Shown one piece after another: positions 8,079-17,716 of a DNA stretch of 64,000 nucleotides. The notes beneath the pieces are model-generated. The model searched no databases, had not been told where the DNA came from, and was given only the letters and a program-made list of their open reading frames with translations. The stretch is taken from the NCBI RefSeq assembly GCF_040372805.1, contig NZ_BAABWJ010000001.1, positions 434,001-498,000 of the forward strand, given 5' to 3'. The first letter of the stretch is position 1. Every line of letters starts with the position of its first letter. Source of the DNA: Pseudoteredinibacter isoporae_A. Lineage in GTDB: Bacteria > Pseudomonadota > Gammaproteobacteria > Pseudomonadales > Cellvibrionaceae. The position numbers and the translations under genes were made by a program.

Positions 8079-11000
8079 CTATTCAGGCAGCTGCATAAAC
8101 CGCTGCCATAGTCGCTGTACCGTTTGGCGCTCAGCTTGAAAATCGGTATTTCCGTGCAAGACACTTTTTTGGCGCTGTAGCGCGAGTCGGTGTCCGGCGG
8201 ATCGATAGGCCTTGTAAGCTTCGATAAGTTGGGCAGTGTCTTCTGCCGATAAATACCCGGTCTGTTCAAGACATCCCAGGATACGAATATTATCCGTCCA
8301 CTGTGCCAGGGAGGGCTGCTCATGAGCCCAGGCAAGTACGCCGTATTGAACCATAAATTCAATATCCACGATACCTCCGACATCCTGCTTGATGTCGAAG
8401 CGCAGGGCTTTTTCACCCTCCGAACCCTGGGTCGCGAGATGTTTGCGCATTTTTTCCCGCATTTGCACAACATCTTCACGCAATGCTGCTAAATCCCTGG
8501 GCTGACAGAGAATATTTTGGCGAACCCTATCAAATTGCATAGCCAGCTCAGGATGACCGGCAATTGCCCGTGCGCGCACCAGCGCCTGCTTCTCCCAAGT
8601 CCAGGCTTCCTCCTGCAAGTACTGATCAAAAGCACCAATCGTTGTGACCAACATGCCGGAATTTCCGTTAGGACGAAGGCGCATATCCACCTCGTACAAC
8701 TGACCGGAAACGGTTTGGGTGTTCATGATGTGAATCATCTTCTGGGCCATGCGGGTATAGAAGATCAGATTGTCCAGACTGCGCTCGCCGCTGTCGTCGC
8801 GCCCGCTGGTGCTCTGGCCAGCTGCGCCACCGTGAATAAAGACCAGATCGAGATCCGAACTGTGTCCCAGCTCAATACCGCCAACTTTGCCGTATCCCAG
8901 CACCAGAAACTCCGGACGCTCAACAATATCGCCGTCAAGGTTGCGTGGCCGACCATGGCGAGTAACCATTTGCTGCCAGGCAAGTTCTATCACTTCTTCC
9001 AGTAACAACTCTGCAATATCCGTCAAGTGATCACTCACCTTCATCAAAGGCATGGCATCCGTGACTTCACAAGCCGCAATGCGCAGCACATTGGCCATTC
9101 GGAAATAACGCAACGCTTCCATATACTCTTCGAGATCGTCCCACTCGATACGTAAACATTCCTGGCGCAATTGATCCGCCAATTCCTGCCGGCTGGGTGG
9201 GGAATACAAACTGCGATGGTCAAGCAGCTCATCCAATAACGCCGGGTGCTTGGAGAGTTGATCAGCAATCCAGGGACTGGCTGCACAGAGTCGCACCAGC
9301 TGTGCTAACGCCACTGGGTTTTCGGTCAACAGCACTAAATAAATCGTGCGTCGGGCCACCGAACTCACCAATCCCAACACTCGACTCAACGTTTCGGCAA
9401 TATCCTCATTGGGATTGCGGCCGAGGCTGAGTGTGTGTAACAAGCGAGGCATAAATTTATCCAGGCGATTGCGCCCTTCGGATTGCATAGCAAGCACGGC
9501 GCGACTCTGTCGCAAGTCCCGAAGCTGTTGCAACAATTTATCCGCCTGCTGGTATCCGCGCTGTTCAAGTAACTCTATAGCCGCCGCGCTGTCCAGCTCA
9601 TCCAGCCAAAGCGGTAAAAACGCTTCAGCTTCATCGTCTTCTTTTGCGTCGTCTTCCGGTTCAGCAATCACGGCCTGGAATTCGGCGTTCACCTGCTCGC
9701 GATGTTGCTGCAGATCTTCGGACAAAGCGTCCCAACCGGAATAATTCAGCACCCAGGCCAAACGCTCGAGATCATCGACATCCATTGGCAAGGCCTGGGT
9801 TTGCTTATCCTGATGACCTTGAATGGCATGTTCGACATGACGCAGCAAACGATAGGCGTCGGCAAGCCTGTCACCCGCACCCTCCGGAAGATAACCATCG
9901 CCTTGCAACAGAGGCAGTAGCTTTAACACTCGACGTTCCTGTAAACGTTGATCGCGGCCACCGCGAATTAACTGGAACACCTGCACAACGAATTCCACTT
10001 CACGAATGCCGCCAAAACCGAGTTTCACATCGCTGTTGATGCCTTTGCGATGCACTTCTCGATTGATCATGCGCTTCATATCTCGCAAAGCATCAATGGC
10101 CGAGAAATCAATGTAGCGGCGGTAACTGAAGGGGCGCAACAACTCCATCAATTCTTCGCCTGCCGTTTGTTCTTGCTCAGGTTCCTCTTGCAAACACTCA
10201 GCTAAAGGGCCACCCTCTGCAATCACCCGTGCCTTGATCATGGCATAGCGTTCCCACTCCCGCCCCTGGGTTTGGTAATACTCCTCCATGGAACCGAAAT
10301 TCATAACCAGAGAACCACTTTCACCGTACGGGCGTAAACGCATATCCACGCGAAACACAAAACCGTCGACCGTTTGCGCATCCAGACTTTTAATAATTTT
10401 TTGGCCCAGCCGATTAAAAAATTCCTGGTTACTTGTGGTTTTCTTACTGCGCCCTCCCACCTCAATATGCCGATGCTGAGTTTCACCTGACTCAGGATAG
10501 GAGAAAATTAAATCGATATCGGAAGACACATTCAGTTCGCGCGCGCCGAGCTTGCCCATGCCCAACACCACCAAAGATTGCACCTGCCCACTTTCTTCGC
10601 CAATGGGCAAACCAAAACGCTTGACCAAAGCACGATAATGGAACTCCAGTGCCAGCTGAGTACAGCTTTCAGCCAGGGCACTCATATCGGCAGTGGTTTC
10701 TTCCAGTGACGCCAGTTGATTCAAATCACGCCACACAATTCGAATCATCGCGCGGCGACGAAATTGGCGCAGGACACGATCCAACTCGCTGTCCTTTTCC
10801 ACACTCTGGGCATACTTCTGCAGTTGCTGGGTAAACGTAGCGCGCGACCAGCTTTGCTGGAGTTCATCACTGTCTAGCAGCTCAAACAAAAGCGCGGGCT
10901 GATCACGGCAGCAATGAAAAATGAACTCACTGCCCAACCACGCTTTCGCCAACTGTTTCGCAAGGGTTTCATTCTTCAGGAGCGACACAAGAGCGGCTTG

Positions 11001-11093
11001 CTGCTCATCACTGACTCGCTCCTGCCACTGCTGGGAATATTGCTCTAGGGTGGACCTGAAATTGGCCCGATCTGGCACGTATGACGCTAACAC
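8079..11093 (-). CDS. glnE: GlnE, glutamine synthetase adenylyltransferase / deadenylase
   Basis: The 1004-residue bifunctional enzyme adds AMP to, or removes it from, glutamine synthetase in response to PII and glutamine. Two nucleotidyltransferase domains are visible: the first has VSSDIDLIFSY near residue 189 and the second HSSDLDLVFIHGG near 743. Each is followed by conserved DMRLRPYG or DMRLRPNG and a helical GlnD-like region. The length is slightly over the usual 940–980, partly through an acidic, low-complexity insert (AEPEDDAKEDDEAEAF) between the halves. The start codon is GTG with only a weak ribosome site. ilvE follows on the same strand. Confidence 0.97.
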   Translation of the reverse strand: MLASYVPDRANFRSTLEQYSQQWQERVSDEQQAALVSLLKNETLAKQLAKAWLGSEFIFHCCRDQPALLFELLDSDELQQSWSRATFTQQLQKYAQSVEKDSELDRVLRQFRRRAMIRIVWRDLNQLASLEETTADMSALAESCTQLALEFHYRALVKRFGLPIGEESGQVQSLVVLGMGKLGARELNVSSDIDLIFSYPESGETQHRHIEVGGRSKKTTSNQEFFNRLGQKIIKSLDAQTVDGFVFRVDMRLRPYGESGSLVMNFGSMEEYYQTQGREWERYAMIKARVIAEGGPLAECLQEEPEQEQTAGEELMELLRPFSYRRYIDFSAIDALRDMKRMINREVHRKGINSDVKLGFGGIREVEFVVQVFQLIRGGRDQRLQERRVLKLLPLLQGDGYLPEGAGDRLADAYRLLRHVEHAIQGHQDKQTQALPMDVDDLERLAWVLNYSGWDALSEDLQQHREQVNAEFQAVIAEPEDDAKEDDEAEAFLPLWLDELDSAAAIELLEQRGYQQADKLLQQLRDLRQSRAVLAMQSEGRNRLDKFMPRLLHTLSLGRNPNEDIAETLSRVLGLVSSVARRTIYLVLLTENPVALAQLVRLCAASPWIADQLSKHPALLDELLDHRSLYSPPSRQELADQLRQECLRIEWDDLEEYMEALRYFRMANVLRIAACEVTDAMPLMKVSDHLTDIAELLLEEVIELAWQQMVTRHGRPRNLDGDIVERPEFLVLGYGKVGGIELGHSSDLDLVFIHGGAAGQSTSGRDDSGERSLDNLIFYTRMAQKMIHIMNTQTVSGQLYEVDMRLRPNGNSGMLVTTIGAFDQYLQEEAWTWEKQALVRARAIAGHPELAMQFDRVRQNILCQPRDLAALREDVVQMREKMRKHLATQGSEGEKALRFDIKQDVGGIVDIEFMVQYGVLAWAHEQPSLAQWTDNIRILGCLEQTGYLSAEDTAQLIEAYKAYRSAGHRLALQRQKSVLHGNTDFQAERQTVQRLWQRFMQLPE

Positions 11094-11451
11094 AATGCTC
11101 TCTTTTTCTATGATGCTATTTATCTACAACCCGAATTGCTGTCACGGTTAACAGGCCAGCCGGGCATATCGTTATAAGATCAACTCATAAGGGCCTTGCC
11201 GATTGGCCCATACCCAAGAAAGCCTATCCGAAAACCCGGAGCAGTTGTAGGGTCAGGATCAAACAAATCCGCCTTCCCATGACATTATAGAAGCTATTAA
11301 CGACAGTATTTCACAGTAAATGCTAAGGGGCGTAAAGAGCATTGAAGCCGGTACAAAAGTTTGTAACTCTTAGTGTCCGTTGTTGCAGAGCGACTAACCC
11401 CTCAATGAGCCAAGAGCTCATAAAATCAATAAACTCAACAGGAGCGATTCC
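11094..11451. other. Intergenic region between glnE and the VOC gene
   Basis: This 358-base divergent gap must hold the promoters of glnE (minus) and the VOC gene (plus). I see no convincing −35/−10 pair. A short hairpin, GGGCC…GGCCC, lies near 11190–11208. No small gene with a ribosome site stands out; a long minus-strand frame here is mostly antisense to the VOC gene. Confidence 0.4.
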
Positions 11452-11829
11452 ATGTTTAGCCATATTATGATCGGCGCAAACGATGTAGCAGAATCTAAAG
11501 CTTTTTACGATGCCGTACTGGGCACACTGGGCCACGGCCCTGGCGTAATGGACGAGAAAGGTCGTTGTTTTTACTTTACCGACGGTGGCATTTTCGCCCT
11601 GACGAAGCCTATTGATGGTAACCCCGCCACTCATGGTAATGGTGGCACCATCGGCTTCGCTGCAGCCAGCACCGAAGCCGCCGATGCTTGGCACGCTGCC
11701 GGCCTGGAAAGCGGCGGCACTGCGATTGAAGATGACCCAGGTGTACGTGAAGGCGCAGGTATGAAATTGTACTTGGCGTATTTGCGTGATCCTGCAGGCA
11801 ACAAGATCTGCGCGATGCACCGCTTGTAA
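11452..11829 (+). CDS. VOC-family (glyoxalase/bleomycin-resistance fold) protein
   Basis: The 125-residue product has the paired βαβββ vicinal-oxygen-chelate pattern. It opens with FSHIMIGANDVAESKAFYDAVLG and closes with LAYLRDPAGNKICAMHR. Members bind a divalent metal and act as small lyases, isomerases or resistance proteins; the substrate cannot be told here. AGGAG lies seven bases before the ATG and a clear terminator follows, so it is a single-gene unit. The GNKI…H ending suggests the last metal-binding side chain may differ from the usual glutamate. Confidence 0.85.
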   Translation: MFSHIMIGANDVAESKAFYDAVLGTLGHGPGVMDEKGRCFYFTDGGIFALTKPIDGNPATHGNGGTIGFAAASTEAADAWHAAGLESGGTAIEDDPGVREGAGMKLYLAYLRDPAGNKICAMHRL

Positions 11830-11844
11830 GCAGTCATCCGAAGG

Positions 11845-11873
11845 TAGGGCACTCTATGGGTGCCCTATTTTTT
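11845..11873 (+). terminator. Rho-independent terminator after the VOC gene
   Basis: TAGGGCAC (11845–11852) pairs with GTGCCCTA (11860–11867) over a seven-base loop. Six T's follow at once. Confidence 0.88.
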
Positions 11874-11930
11874 GAAAAGTTTTACCGGCCGCTCAGGCAA
11901 AACACGTTCCACCTAATCCCATCTCACGGC

Positions 11931-13694
11931 TTATTTTTCTGGCGGCGGCGCCACTCGAATCACTTCTTCTATCGTTGTTGTACCTGCCGATACTTTTTGG
12001 GCACCCGACAAACGCAAGGTGCGCATACCTTCGCGCATGGCTTCTTTGCGCATGGTTTGCAGATCGAGATCATCACTGATCAAACCGCGTAACGGTTCAC
12101 TGAGAAGAAGTATTTCGTAAATACCCTGGCGGCCCAAGTATCCAGTATGACGACATTCATTGCAGCCGGCAGGTTGATAAATATGAGGCGGAGGAGTCAC
12201 TTTCCAAGGTGCAACGAGCGAATTCCATAAATCCAAGTCCACGGGCGCTTCTTTTTTACAGTGATGACATAAAGTGCGTACCAAACGCTGTGCCACCACT
12301 CCGGTCAACGTGGAACGTACCATGTAAGCGGGCAAACCAAGATCCAGTAGTCGACTTAAGGCGCCAGCAGCGTCATTAGTGTGCAAAGTACTTAACACCA
12401 GATGGCCCGTCAGCGCGGCCTGAGATGCCATCTGCGCCGTTTCTTTATCGCGAATCTCACCGACCATAATAATGTCTGGATCTTGTCGCATCAGAGTTCG
12501 TACGCCGGCCGCAAAATCCAGACCGATATTATTTTGCACCTGAGTTTGATTGAAGCTTTCTTCCACCATTTCGATGGGATCTTCAATCGTGCTGACGTTG
12601 ACCTCACTGGTCGATAAGGATTTCAAACTGGTGTACAAGGTAGTGGTTTTACCCGAGCCCGTCGGACCGGTTACCAACACAATACCATTTGGGCGCCCAA
12701 CCATATTCTGCCAACGGTTTAAATCATCACCGACTAACCCGAGGTCCTCAAAACTGCGCAGAAGCACATCCGGATCAAAAATTCGCATTACCAGCTTTTC
12801 GCCGAAAGCGGTGGGCAACGTCGACAGACGCAACTCCACTTCGCTGCCATCCGGACGTTTGGTTTTTACGCGCCCATCTTGAGGTTTGCGCTTTTCAGCA
12901 ATGTCCATACGACCGAGAATTTTCATTCGGCTCAGGACGGCAGTGGACACACCTTTGGGCAATTCATAAACCGTGTGCAATATGCCATCGATGCGGAAAC
13001 GCAACTTACCGGTTTCGCGGCGAGGCTCCAAGTGGATATCACTGGCGCGCTGATCAAACGCGTATTGCAGCAACCAATCCACAATATTAATAATGTGTTG
13101 ATCATTCGCTTCGGGATCTTTCAGCTTGCCTAATTCCAACAACTGTTCAAAGTTGCTGACCGAGCTGCCCCCCGGCATGGACTTGGCACCAGAGATTGAG
13201 CGCGACAATGCGTAGATTTCAGTGCGGGATTTATCAACATCACCCGGGAACGAAAAGACCCGTTTAACTTTTTTACGCGCCACATGCTCAAGCTGCTCAA
13301 CCCAACTGTTGTTGTAGGGCTGGTTGCAGGCAACGGTAATGTATTCCGGGCTGACTTCCACACAGAGAATGTCGTGACGTTTGGCAAAGGCAAATGACAT
13401 CACCTTGGTGACTTCAGCCGCTCGCAACTTCAAGCTGTCCAGATGATAGAAAGGCAAACCTGATTTTTCCGCCAGCCAGCGGCTCAACACCTCCGCATTG
13501 AGAATCGTTCCTTCCTGGCTTTGGTCATCCAAACGCTGATTGGCGATATAAGTTAACGGGTGCATCGCCGCTTCTTCTTTGCTTCGGCTGGAGCCAATCA
13601 GGACATTGGCATCGGCTAGACTGAGGCGTCCATCCGAGCGCAAATCATCCAGCACGCTGCGTAAACTCAATAATCGGTCCGAAACGGCATTCAT
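11931..13694 (-). CDS. Orphan GspE/PilB-type secretion ATPase
   Basis: The 587-residue protein has an N-terminal GspE-like domain (about 40–170) and a C-terminal hexameric ATPase domain. Walker A GPTGSGKTTT is near residue 343, the Asp box is within RASDIHLEPR, and Walker B DIIMVGEIRD is near 406. A zinc site is formed by CHHC (about 473) and CNEC (about 508). All are typical of type II secretion and type IV pilus assembly ATPases. No gspF/pilC, pilin or secretin gene lies nearby, so its machinery must be encoded elsewhere. The product ends in PPPEK just after TIEEVIRV, which is where PilB/GspE proteins normally end. Confidence 0.9.
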   Translation of the reverse strand: MNAVSDRLLSLRSVLDDLRSDGRLSLADANVLIGSSRSKEEAAMHPLTYIANQRLDDQSQEGTILNAEVLSRWLAEKSGLPFYHLDSLKLRAAEVTKVMSFAFAKRHDILCVEVSPEYITVACNQPYNNSWVEQLEHVARKKVKRVFSFPGDVDKSRTEIYALSRSISGAKSMPGGSSVSNFEQLLELGKLKDPEANDQHIINIVDWLLQYAFDQRASDIHLEPRRETGKLRFRIDGILHTVYELPKGVSTAVLSRMKILGRMDIAEKRKPQDGRVKTKRPDGSEVELRLSTLPTAFGEKLVMRIFDPDVLLRSFEDLGLVGDDLNRWQNMVGRPNGIVLVTGPTGSGKTTTLYTSLKSLSTSEVNVSTIEDPIEMVEESFNQTQVQNNIGLDFAAGVRTLMRQDPDIIMVGEIRDKETAQMASQAALTGHLVLSTLHTNDAAGALSRLLDLGLPAYMVRSTLTGVVAQRLVRTLCHHCKKEAPVDLDLWNSLVAPWKVTPPPHIYQPAGCNECRHTGYLGRQGIYEILLLSEPLRGLISDDLDLQTMRKEAMREGMRTLRLSGAQKVSAGTTTIEEVIRVAPPPEK

Positions 13695-13857
13695 AGTGGA
13701 ATCTCACTCTTCCTTTGCACGGTGGCTAGCTTAGCATAGTCAATCGGGATAACACGATAAATCATACAGCAAATCAAAGGCTTAGCGCACACTGAAATAT
13801 AGAGGGGCCATTCCCGCTCAAAGCCAGAAATGACGCTAACTAGAGCTAGATCAGCCG

Positions 13858-13897
13858 CTGTCAAATAAAGTTCATTTTTTTGTCATATTTGTGATGA
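13858..13897 (+). promoter_or_regulatory. Possible Pho box before pap–pit
   Basis: PhoB half-sites resemble CTGTCAT repeated every 11 bases. Here CTGTCAA (13858), AGTTCAT (13869) and TTGTCAT (13880) fall exactly 11 bases apart, with T-rich spacers. A TATACT −10-like hexamer is at 13917–13922 and the Pap start at 13979. The middle repeat is weak (4 of 7), so this is a candidate only. It fits phosphate control of the phosphate transporter downstream. Confidence 0.5.
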
Positions 13898-13978
13898 CGA
13901 CCAGCTCGGCTGGCACTATACTTCGCCCACTTTGCCGACCCTCCGGCAAGCCCGAATTAACCCGATAGGGAGCTTTAT

Positions 13979-14659
13979 ATGGCTATCTCTAACCCGCTGA
14001 CGAGCCTGTTTGGCAAGTCGCCTATTACCCCTATGCAGGAGCATATGAAGGTAGCCACCGTGGCTGCTGAATTGCTGCTGGAGTTCTTTATCGCCGCCAC
14101 TGCGGACGATTGGGAAAAAGCCGAACAGGTGCAAAAAGCGATCTCTGACAAAGAACATGAGGCCGATGAACTCAAACGTGAGCTGCGCCGCCACCTGCCC
14201 AAAAGCCTGTTCCTGCCGGTACCGCGTACCGACCTGCTGGAGCTATTGGCAATGCAGGACAAAATCGCCAACCGCGCAAAAGATATCGCCGGCATTATGT
14301 TGGGCCGCCAAATGGTCCCCCCCGCGGCGATTACTGCCGAGCTGCAAGCGTTTGTTCAGTCCGCCGTCGACACCGCCCGCTTGGCTCACAAAGCCATTAA
14401 CGAACTGGATGAACTCCTCGAAACCGGTTTCTCTGGTCGTGAAATGGACCTGGTTGAAAAGCTGATTGAAGATCTCGATGCCCAGGAAAGCCATACCGAT
14501 CAATTGGAAATCCAGATGCGTCTGGCCCTGTTCAAAATCGAAGAAGATTTGCCTCCGGTACAAGTGATGTTCCTGTACCGAGTCATCGAATGGATTGGCG
14601 ATCTGGCCGACCGAGCTGAAAAAGTAGGCTCTCGCCTGCAGTTGCTTATCGCACGCTAA
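13979..14659 (+). CDS. Pap/DUF47 (PhoU-like) phosphate transport accessory protein
   Basis: The 226-residue all-helical protein belongs to the TIGR00153/DUF47 family, distantly related to PhoU. Recognisable parts are FGKSPITPMQEHM, a central helix run with ISDKEHEADELKRELRRHLP, and a C-terminal YRVIEWIGDLADRAEKVG. These acidic E/D-xx-D motifs bind metal clusters in PhoU-type proteins. Such genes usually sit directly before pit, as here (81 bases), and are thought to modulate the Pit permease. GGGAG lies eight bases before the ATG. It may be under PhoB control. Confidence 0.9.
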   Translation: MAISNPLTSLFGKSPITPMQEHMKVATVAAELLLEFFIAATADDWEKAEQVQKAISDKEHEADELKRELRRHLPKSLFLPVPRTDLLELLAMQDKIANRAKDIAGIMLGRQMVPPAAITAELQAFVQSAVDTARLAHKAINELDELLETGFSGREMDLVEKLIEDLDAQESHTDQLEIQMRLALFKIEEDLPPVQVMFLYRVIEWIGDLADRAEKVGSRLQLLIAR

Positions 14660-14740
14660 ACGCTCAGACAATAAAACAACAATTAGATTGATTCAGCGCC
14701 CATTGCTTTCGGGCGCCATAAAACTGATGTGGAGTTAACT

Positions 14741-16009
14741 ATGACCGTGCTCGCAGAATACGGCAATGTGTTTTTAATTATGGCCTGTATTTTTGGCCTG
14801 TTTATGGCCTGGGGGGTTGGTGCCAACGATGTTGCCAACGCTATGGGTACTTCCGTGGGCTCGAAAGCCCTGACCATCAAGCAGGCGATTTTAATCGCGA
14901 TGGTATTTGAATTCCTGGGTGCCTACTTAGCCGGTGGTGAAGTGACCTCAACCATTCGTAAGGGCATTATCGACCCCGGATTATTTGATGACACCCCCGA
15001 ACTCCTTGTGTATGGGATGCTTTCTGCCTTACTCGCTGCCGGTTCCTGGCTGTTAATTGCCAGCATTATGGGCTGGCCGGTTTCCACTACCCACTCAATC
15101 GTGGGAGCTATTGTGGGTTTTGCTGCGGCAGGTATTTCGGTTGATGCCGTCGCCTGGGGCAAGGTCATGAAAATTGTAGCCAGCTGGGTCGTATCACCTC
15201 TTCTGGCCGGCACTATTTCCTTCTTCTTGTTCCGCAGTGTTCAAAAATTGATTCTGGACACCGACAATCCCTTCGCCAATGCCAAGCGTTATATCCCTGT
15301 CTATATGTTTGCCGTGGGCTTTTTGATCGCGATGGTCACCATCCTTAAAGGTCTGAAACACGTCTTTAAAGATTACGGTTTTAAACTCAGTTTTATCGAG
15401 TCTATCGGTATTGCCGCCATCATTGGCATGGCCGTTGCCGCCTTTGGCATCTACCTGTTGAGCAAGGTGCAGTATCAGGAAGATGAAAACAATCGCTTCG
15501 CCAGCGTTGAAAAAGTCTTTGCCATTCTGATGGTTTTCACCGCTTGTGCCATGGCATTTGCCCATGGTTCAAACGATGTTGCCAACGCCGTAGGGCCATT
15601 GGCTGCGGTTGTGAATGTGATTCAAAGTGGCGCAGTGGCCGCCAAGTCCACCATGCCAAGTTGGATTCTGCTACTGGGTGGTGCCGGTATTGTTCTGGGT
15701 CTGGCCACTTATGGCTTCAAAGTGATCGCCACGGTCGGTAAGAAAATTACCGAACTCACCCCAAGCCGCGGTTTCGCCGCTGAGCTGGGCGCTGCTGGCA
15801 CCGTAGTATTGGCCTCAGGTACTGGCCTGCCGATTTCCACGACGCATACTCTGGTGGGGGCCATTTTGGGTGTTGGCCTGGCCCGCGGTATCGGGGCACT
15901 GAACCTGCGCGTTATTGGCACCATTGCCATGTCCTGGGTTGTGACCCTGCCCGCAGGTGCTGGCTTAGCCATCGTCTTCTTCTTTACGTTTAAAAATGTG
16001 TTTGGTTAA
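14741..16009 (+). CDS. pit: Pit, low-affinity inorganic phosphate transporter
   Basis: The 422-residue inner-membrane permease has the two inverted PiT signature repeats: GANDVANAMGTSVGS near residue 27 and HGSNDVANAVGP near 275. About ten to twelve hydrophobic segments surround a hydrophilic central loop. It co-transports metal phosphate with protons. I chose the ATG at 14741 because GGAG lies six bases before it; a GTG twelve bases upstream is in frame but lies before that site. It is co-transcribed with the DUF47 gene and followed by an 11-bp hairpin. Confidence 0.95.
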   Translation: MTVLAEYGNVFLIMACIFGLFMAWGVGANDVANAMGTSVGSKALTIKQAILIAMVFEFLGAYLAGGEVTSTIRKGIIDPGLFDDTPELLVYGMLSALLAAGSWLLIASIMGWPVSTTHSIVGAIVGFAAAGISVDAVAWGKVMKIVASWVVSPLLAGTISFFLFRSVQKLILDTDNPFANAKRYIPVYMFAVGFLIAMVTILKGLKHVFKDYGFKLSFIESIGIAAIIGMAVAAFGIYLLSKVQYQEDENNRFASVEKVFAILMVFTACAMAFAHGSNDVANAVGPLAAVVNVIQSGAVAAKSTMPSWILLLGGAGIVLGLATYGFKVIATVGKKITELTPSRGFAAELGAAGTVVLASGTGLPISTTHTLVGAILGVGLARGIGALNLRVIGTIAMSWVVTLPAGAGLAIVFFFTFKNVFG

Positions 16010-16045
16010 AACACTTACCGGGTAAGAAGAGCTGCCTTACTGTCA

Positions 16046-16079
16046 CAAGCTATAGGGGCATGCACGCGCCTATAGCTTG
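16046..16079 (+). terminator. Hairpin after pit
   Basis: CAAGCTATAGG (16046–16056) pairs perfectly with CCTATAGCTTG (16069–16079). A pyrimidine-rich tail containing TTGTTTTTGT follows about ten bases later, so termination is likely but not textbook. Confidence 0.65.
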
Positions 16080-16196
16080 CCTTCCCCCTTGTTTTTGTCA
16101 CTATAATTTCATAGATAAAACTGAAACTGGCCATATTGGCCAAGCACTCATTGCACGAGTGCGTTATTCCTTAACCCTATTGCGAGAGTTCTTGAG

Positions 16197-17588
16197 ATGC
16201 TCGATGAGAAAATCATTGTCGGCAGCGAAGAGTGGTGCTGCTTTCCTAATCTAAATGTTCCCGCCGTTAAGGCGCGTGTAGATTCCGGTGCGAAAACGTC
16301 TTCACTGCATGCCTTTAACATTCAAACATTCAAACGCGACAATGCTGCCTGGGTGAGCTTTGAAGTTCATCCTTTGCAGCAAAACCGTAATACGGTTATC
16401 CGTTGTGAAGCGCAAATTATCGATCGCCGAACGATCAGAAGTTCCAGCGGTAATACGGAAAAACGTTACGTCATCAAGACCCCGATGAAAATCGGTGACC
16501 TCCAATGGGACATCGAAGTCACCTTGAGCAATCGCGATACCATGGGTTATCGAATGTTGCTGGGTCGCGAAGCGATGCAACATAGAATGTTGGTCGACCC
16601 CGCCAGCAGTTTCAATCTGGGTGACCTCAGCGAACCTGAAATCAAGGCGCTGTATGGCAAAGAAGATTCGCTGAATACGGGTTTAAAAATTGGTGTCCTG
16701 GCCAGCAACCCAGAGCTATACAGCAATCAACGTATTATGGAAGCCGGTCAGGCCCGTGGGCATCAAATGCACTTCTTAAACATTAAACAATGTTATATGA
16801 AGCTGGATGCCCTAAACCCGGAAGTGCATTATCGCGGCGGCAGCCTGCTTAACGATCTGGATGCGGTAATTCCGCGCATTCGCCCTAGTGTTACGTTTTA
16901 CGGTTGCGCATTGACCCGACATTTTGAAAGCCTTGGCGTCTATTGCTTAAACCGCTCAGAGGCCATCAGCCAATCCCGGGATAAATTGTTCTCCCTTCAG
17001 TTGCTGCAACAAAATGGCTTGGATATTCCCACATCCGGTTTTGCCAACTCGCCCAGTGACACCAGCGAACTGATTGACATGGTTGGCGGTGCTCCACTGA
17101 TCATTAAACTGCTGGAAGGCACACAGGGCCGGGGTGTCGTCCTGGCGGAAACCCGCAAAGCAGCCGAATCGGTAATCAATGCCTTCAAATCCTTACGGGC
17201 CAACTTACTGGTGCAGGAATTTGTGAAGGAAGCCCAAGGCAAAGATCTACGCTGTTTTGTGATTGATGGCAAAGTCGTAGCTTCCATTGAACGAACCGCA
17301 GCACCCGGTGAATTCAGAGCAAACATTCACCAAGGTGGCACCGCCAGGATCGTGCGCATCAGCAAAGAAGAACGGGCGCTGGCCATCAAAGCCACCAAGG
17401 TACTTGGCCTCAAAGTCGCCGGTGTGGACATCATTCGTTCTAATAAGGGTCCCTTGTTGCTTGAGGTGAATTCCTCACCCGGGCTTGAGGGAATTGAATC
17501 GGCAACGGAAAAAGATATTGCAGGCCTGCTCATTGGCGCCATTGAACGCAAACTGAAGTGGCAAGCCGGCTCCAGCCACGGCGCTTGA
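16197..17588 (+). CDS. rimK: RimB-like retropepsin domain fused to RimK ATP-grasp ligase
   Basis: The 463-residue protein is a two-domain fusion. Residues 1–150 match the retropepsin-like 'ATP-dependent zinc protease' family, with VDSGAKTSSLHA (aspartate at residue 29) and MGYRMLLGREAM. From about residue 164 the rest is RimK: KIGVLASN, the nucleotide-binding LIIKLLEGTQGRGVVLAE, and GVDIIRSNKGPLLLEVNSSPG. RimK adds glutamates to the C-terminus of ribosomal protein S6. In Pseudomonas a separate RimB protease trims such tails, so a writer and an eraser may be joined here. The upstream leader is about 190 bases and the gene appears to be transcribed alone. Confidence 0.9.
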   Translation: MLDEKIIVGSEEWCCFPNLNVPAVKARVDSGAKTSSLHAFNIQTFKRDNAAWVSFEVHPLQQNRNTVIRCEAQIIDRRTIRSSSGNTEKRYVIKTPMKIGDLQWDIEVTLSNRDTMGYRMLLGREAMQHRMLVDPASSFNLGDLSEPEIKALYGKEDSLNTGLKIGVLASNPELYSNQRIMEAGQARGHQMHFLNIKQCYMKLDALNPEVHYRGGSLLNDLDAVIPRIRPSVTFYGCALTRHFESLGVYCLNRSEAISQSRDKLFSLQLLQQNGLDIPTSGFANSPSDTSELIDMVGGAPLIIKLLEGTQGRGVVLAETRKAAESVINAFKSLRANLLVQEFVKEAQGKDLRCFVIDGKVVASIERTAAPGEFRANIHQGGTARIVRISKEERALAIKATKVLGLKVAGVDIIRSNKGPLLLEVNSSPGLEGIESATEKDIAGLLIGAIERKLKWQAGSSHGA

Positions 17589-17716
17589 TACTCTGTTAAA
17601 TACGCCGCTGGATCTTTCAAAAAAAGTTCACATTAGGCTCCCCAGGCTGATCTACACTGAAATGAATCATGCGATGAAATGGATTCAGCATTTCAAGTCA
17701 GCCGGGAGCCAGGGAA

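Noticed and set aside
11323..11820. 165-codon minus-strand open frame
   Set aside because: Antisense to the VOC gene, which has a good ribosome site and terminator.
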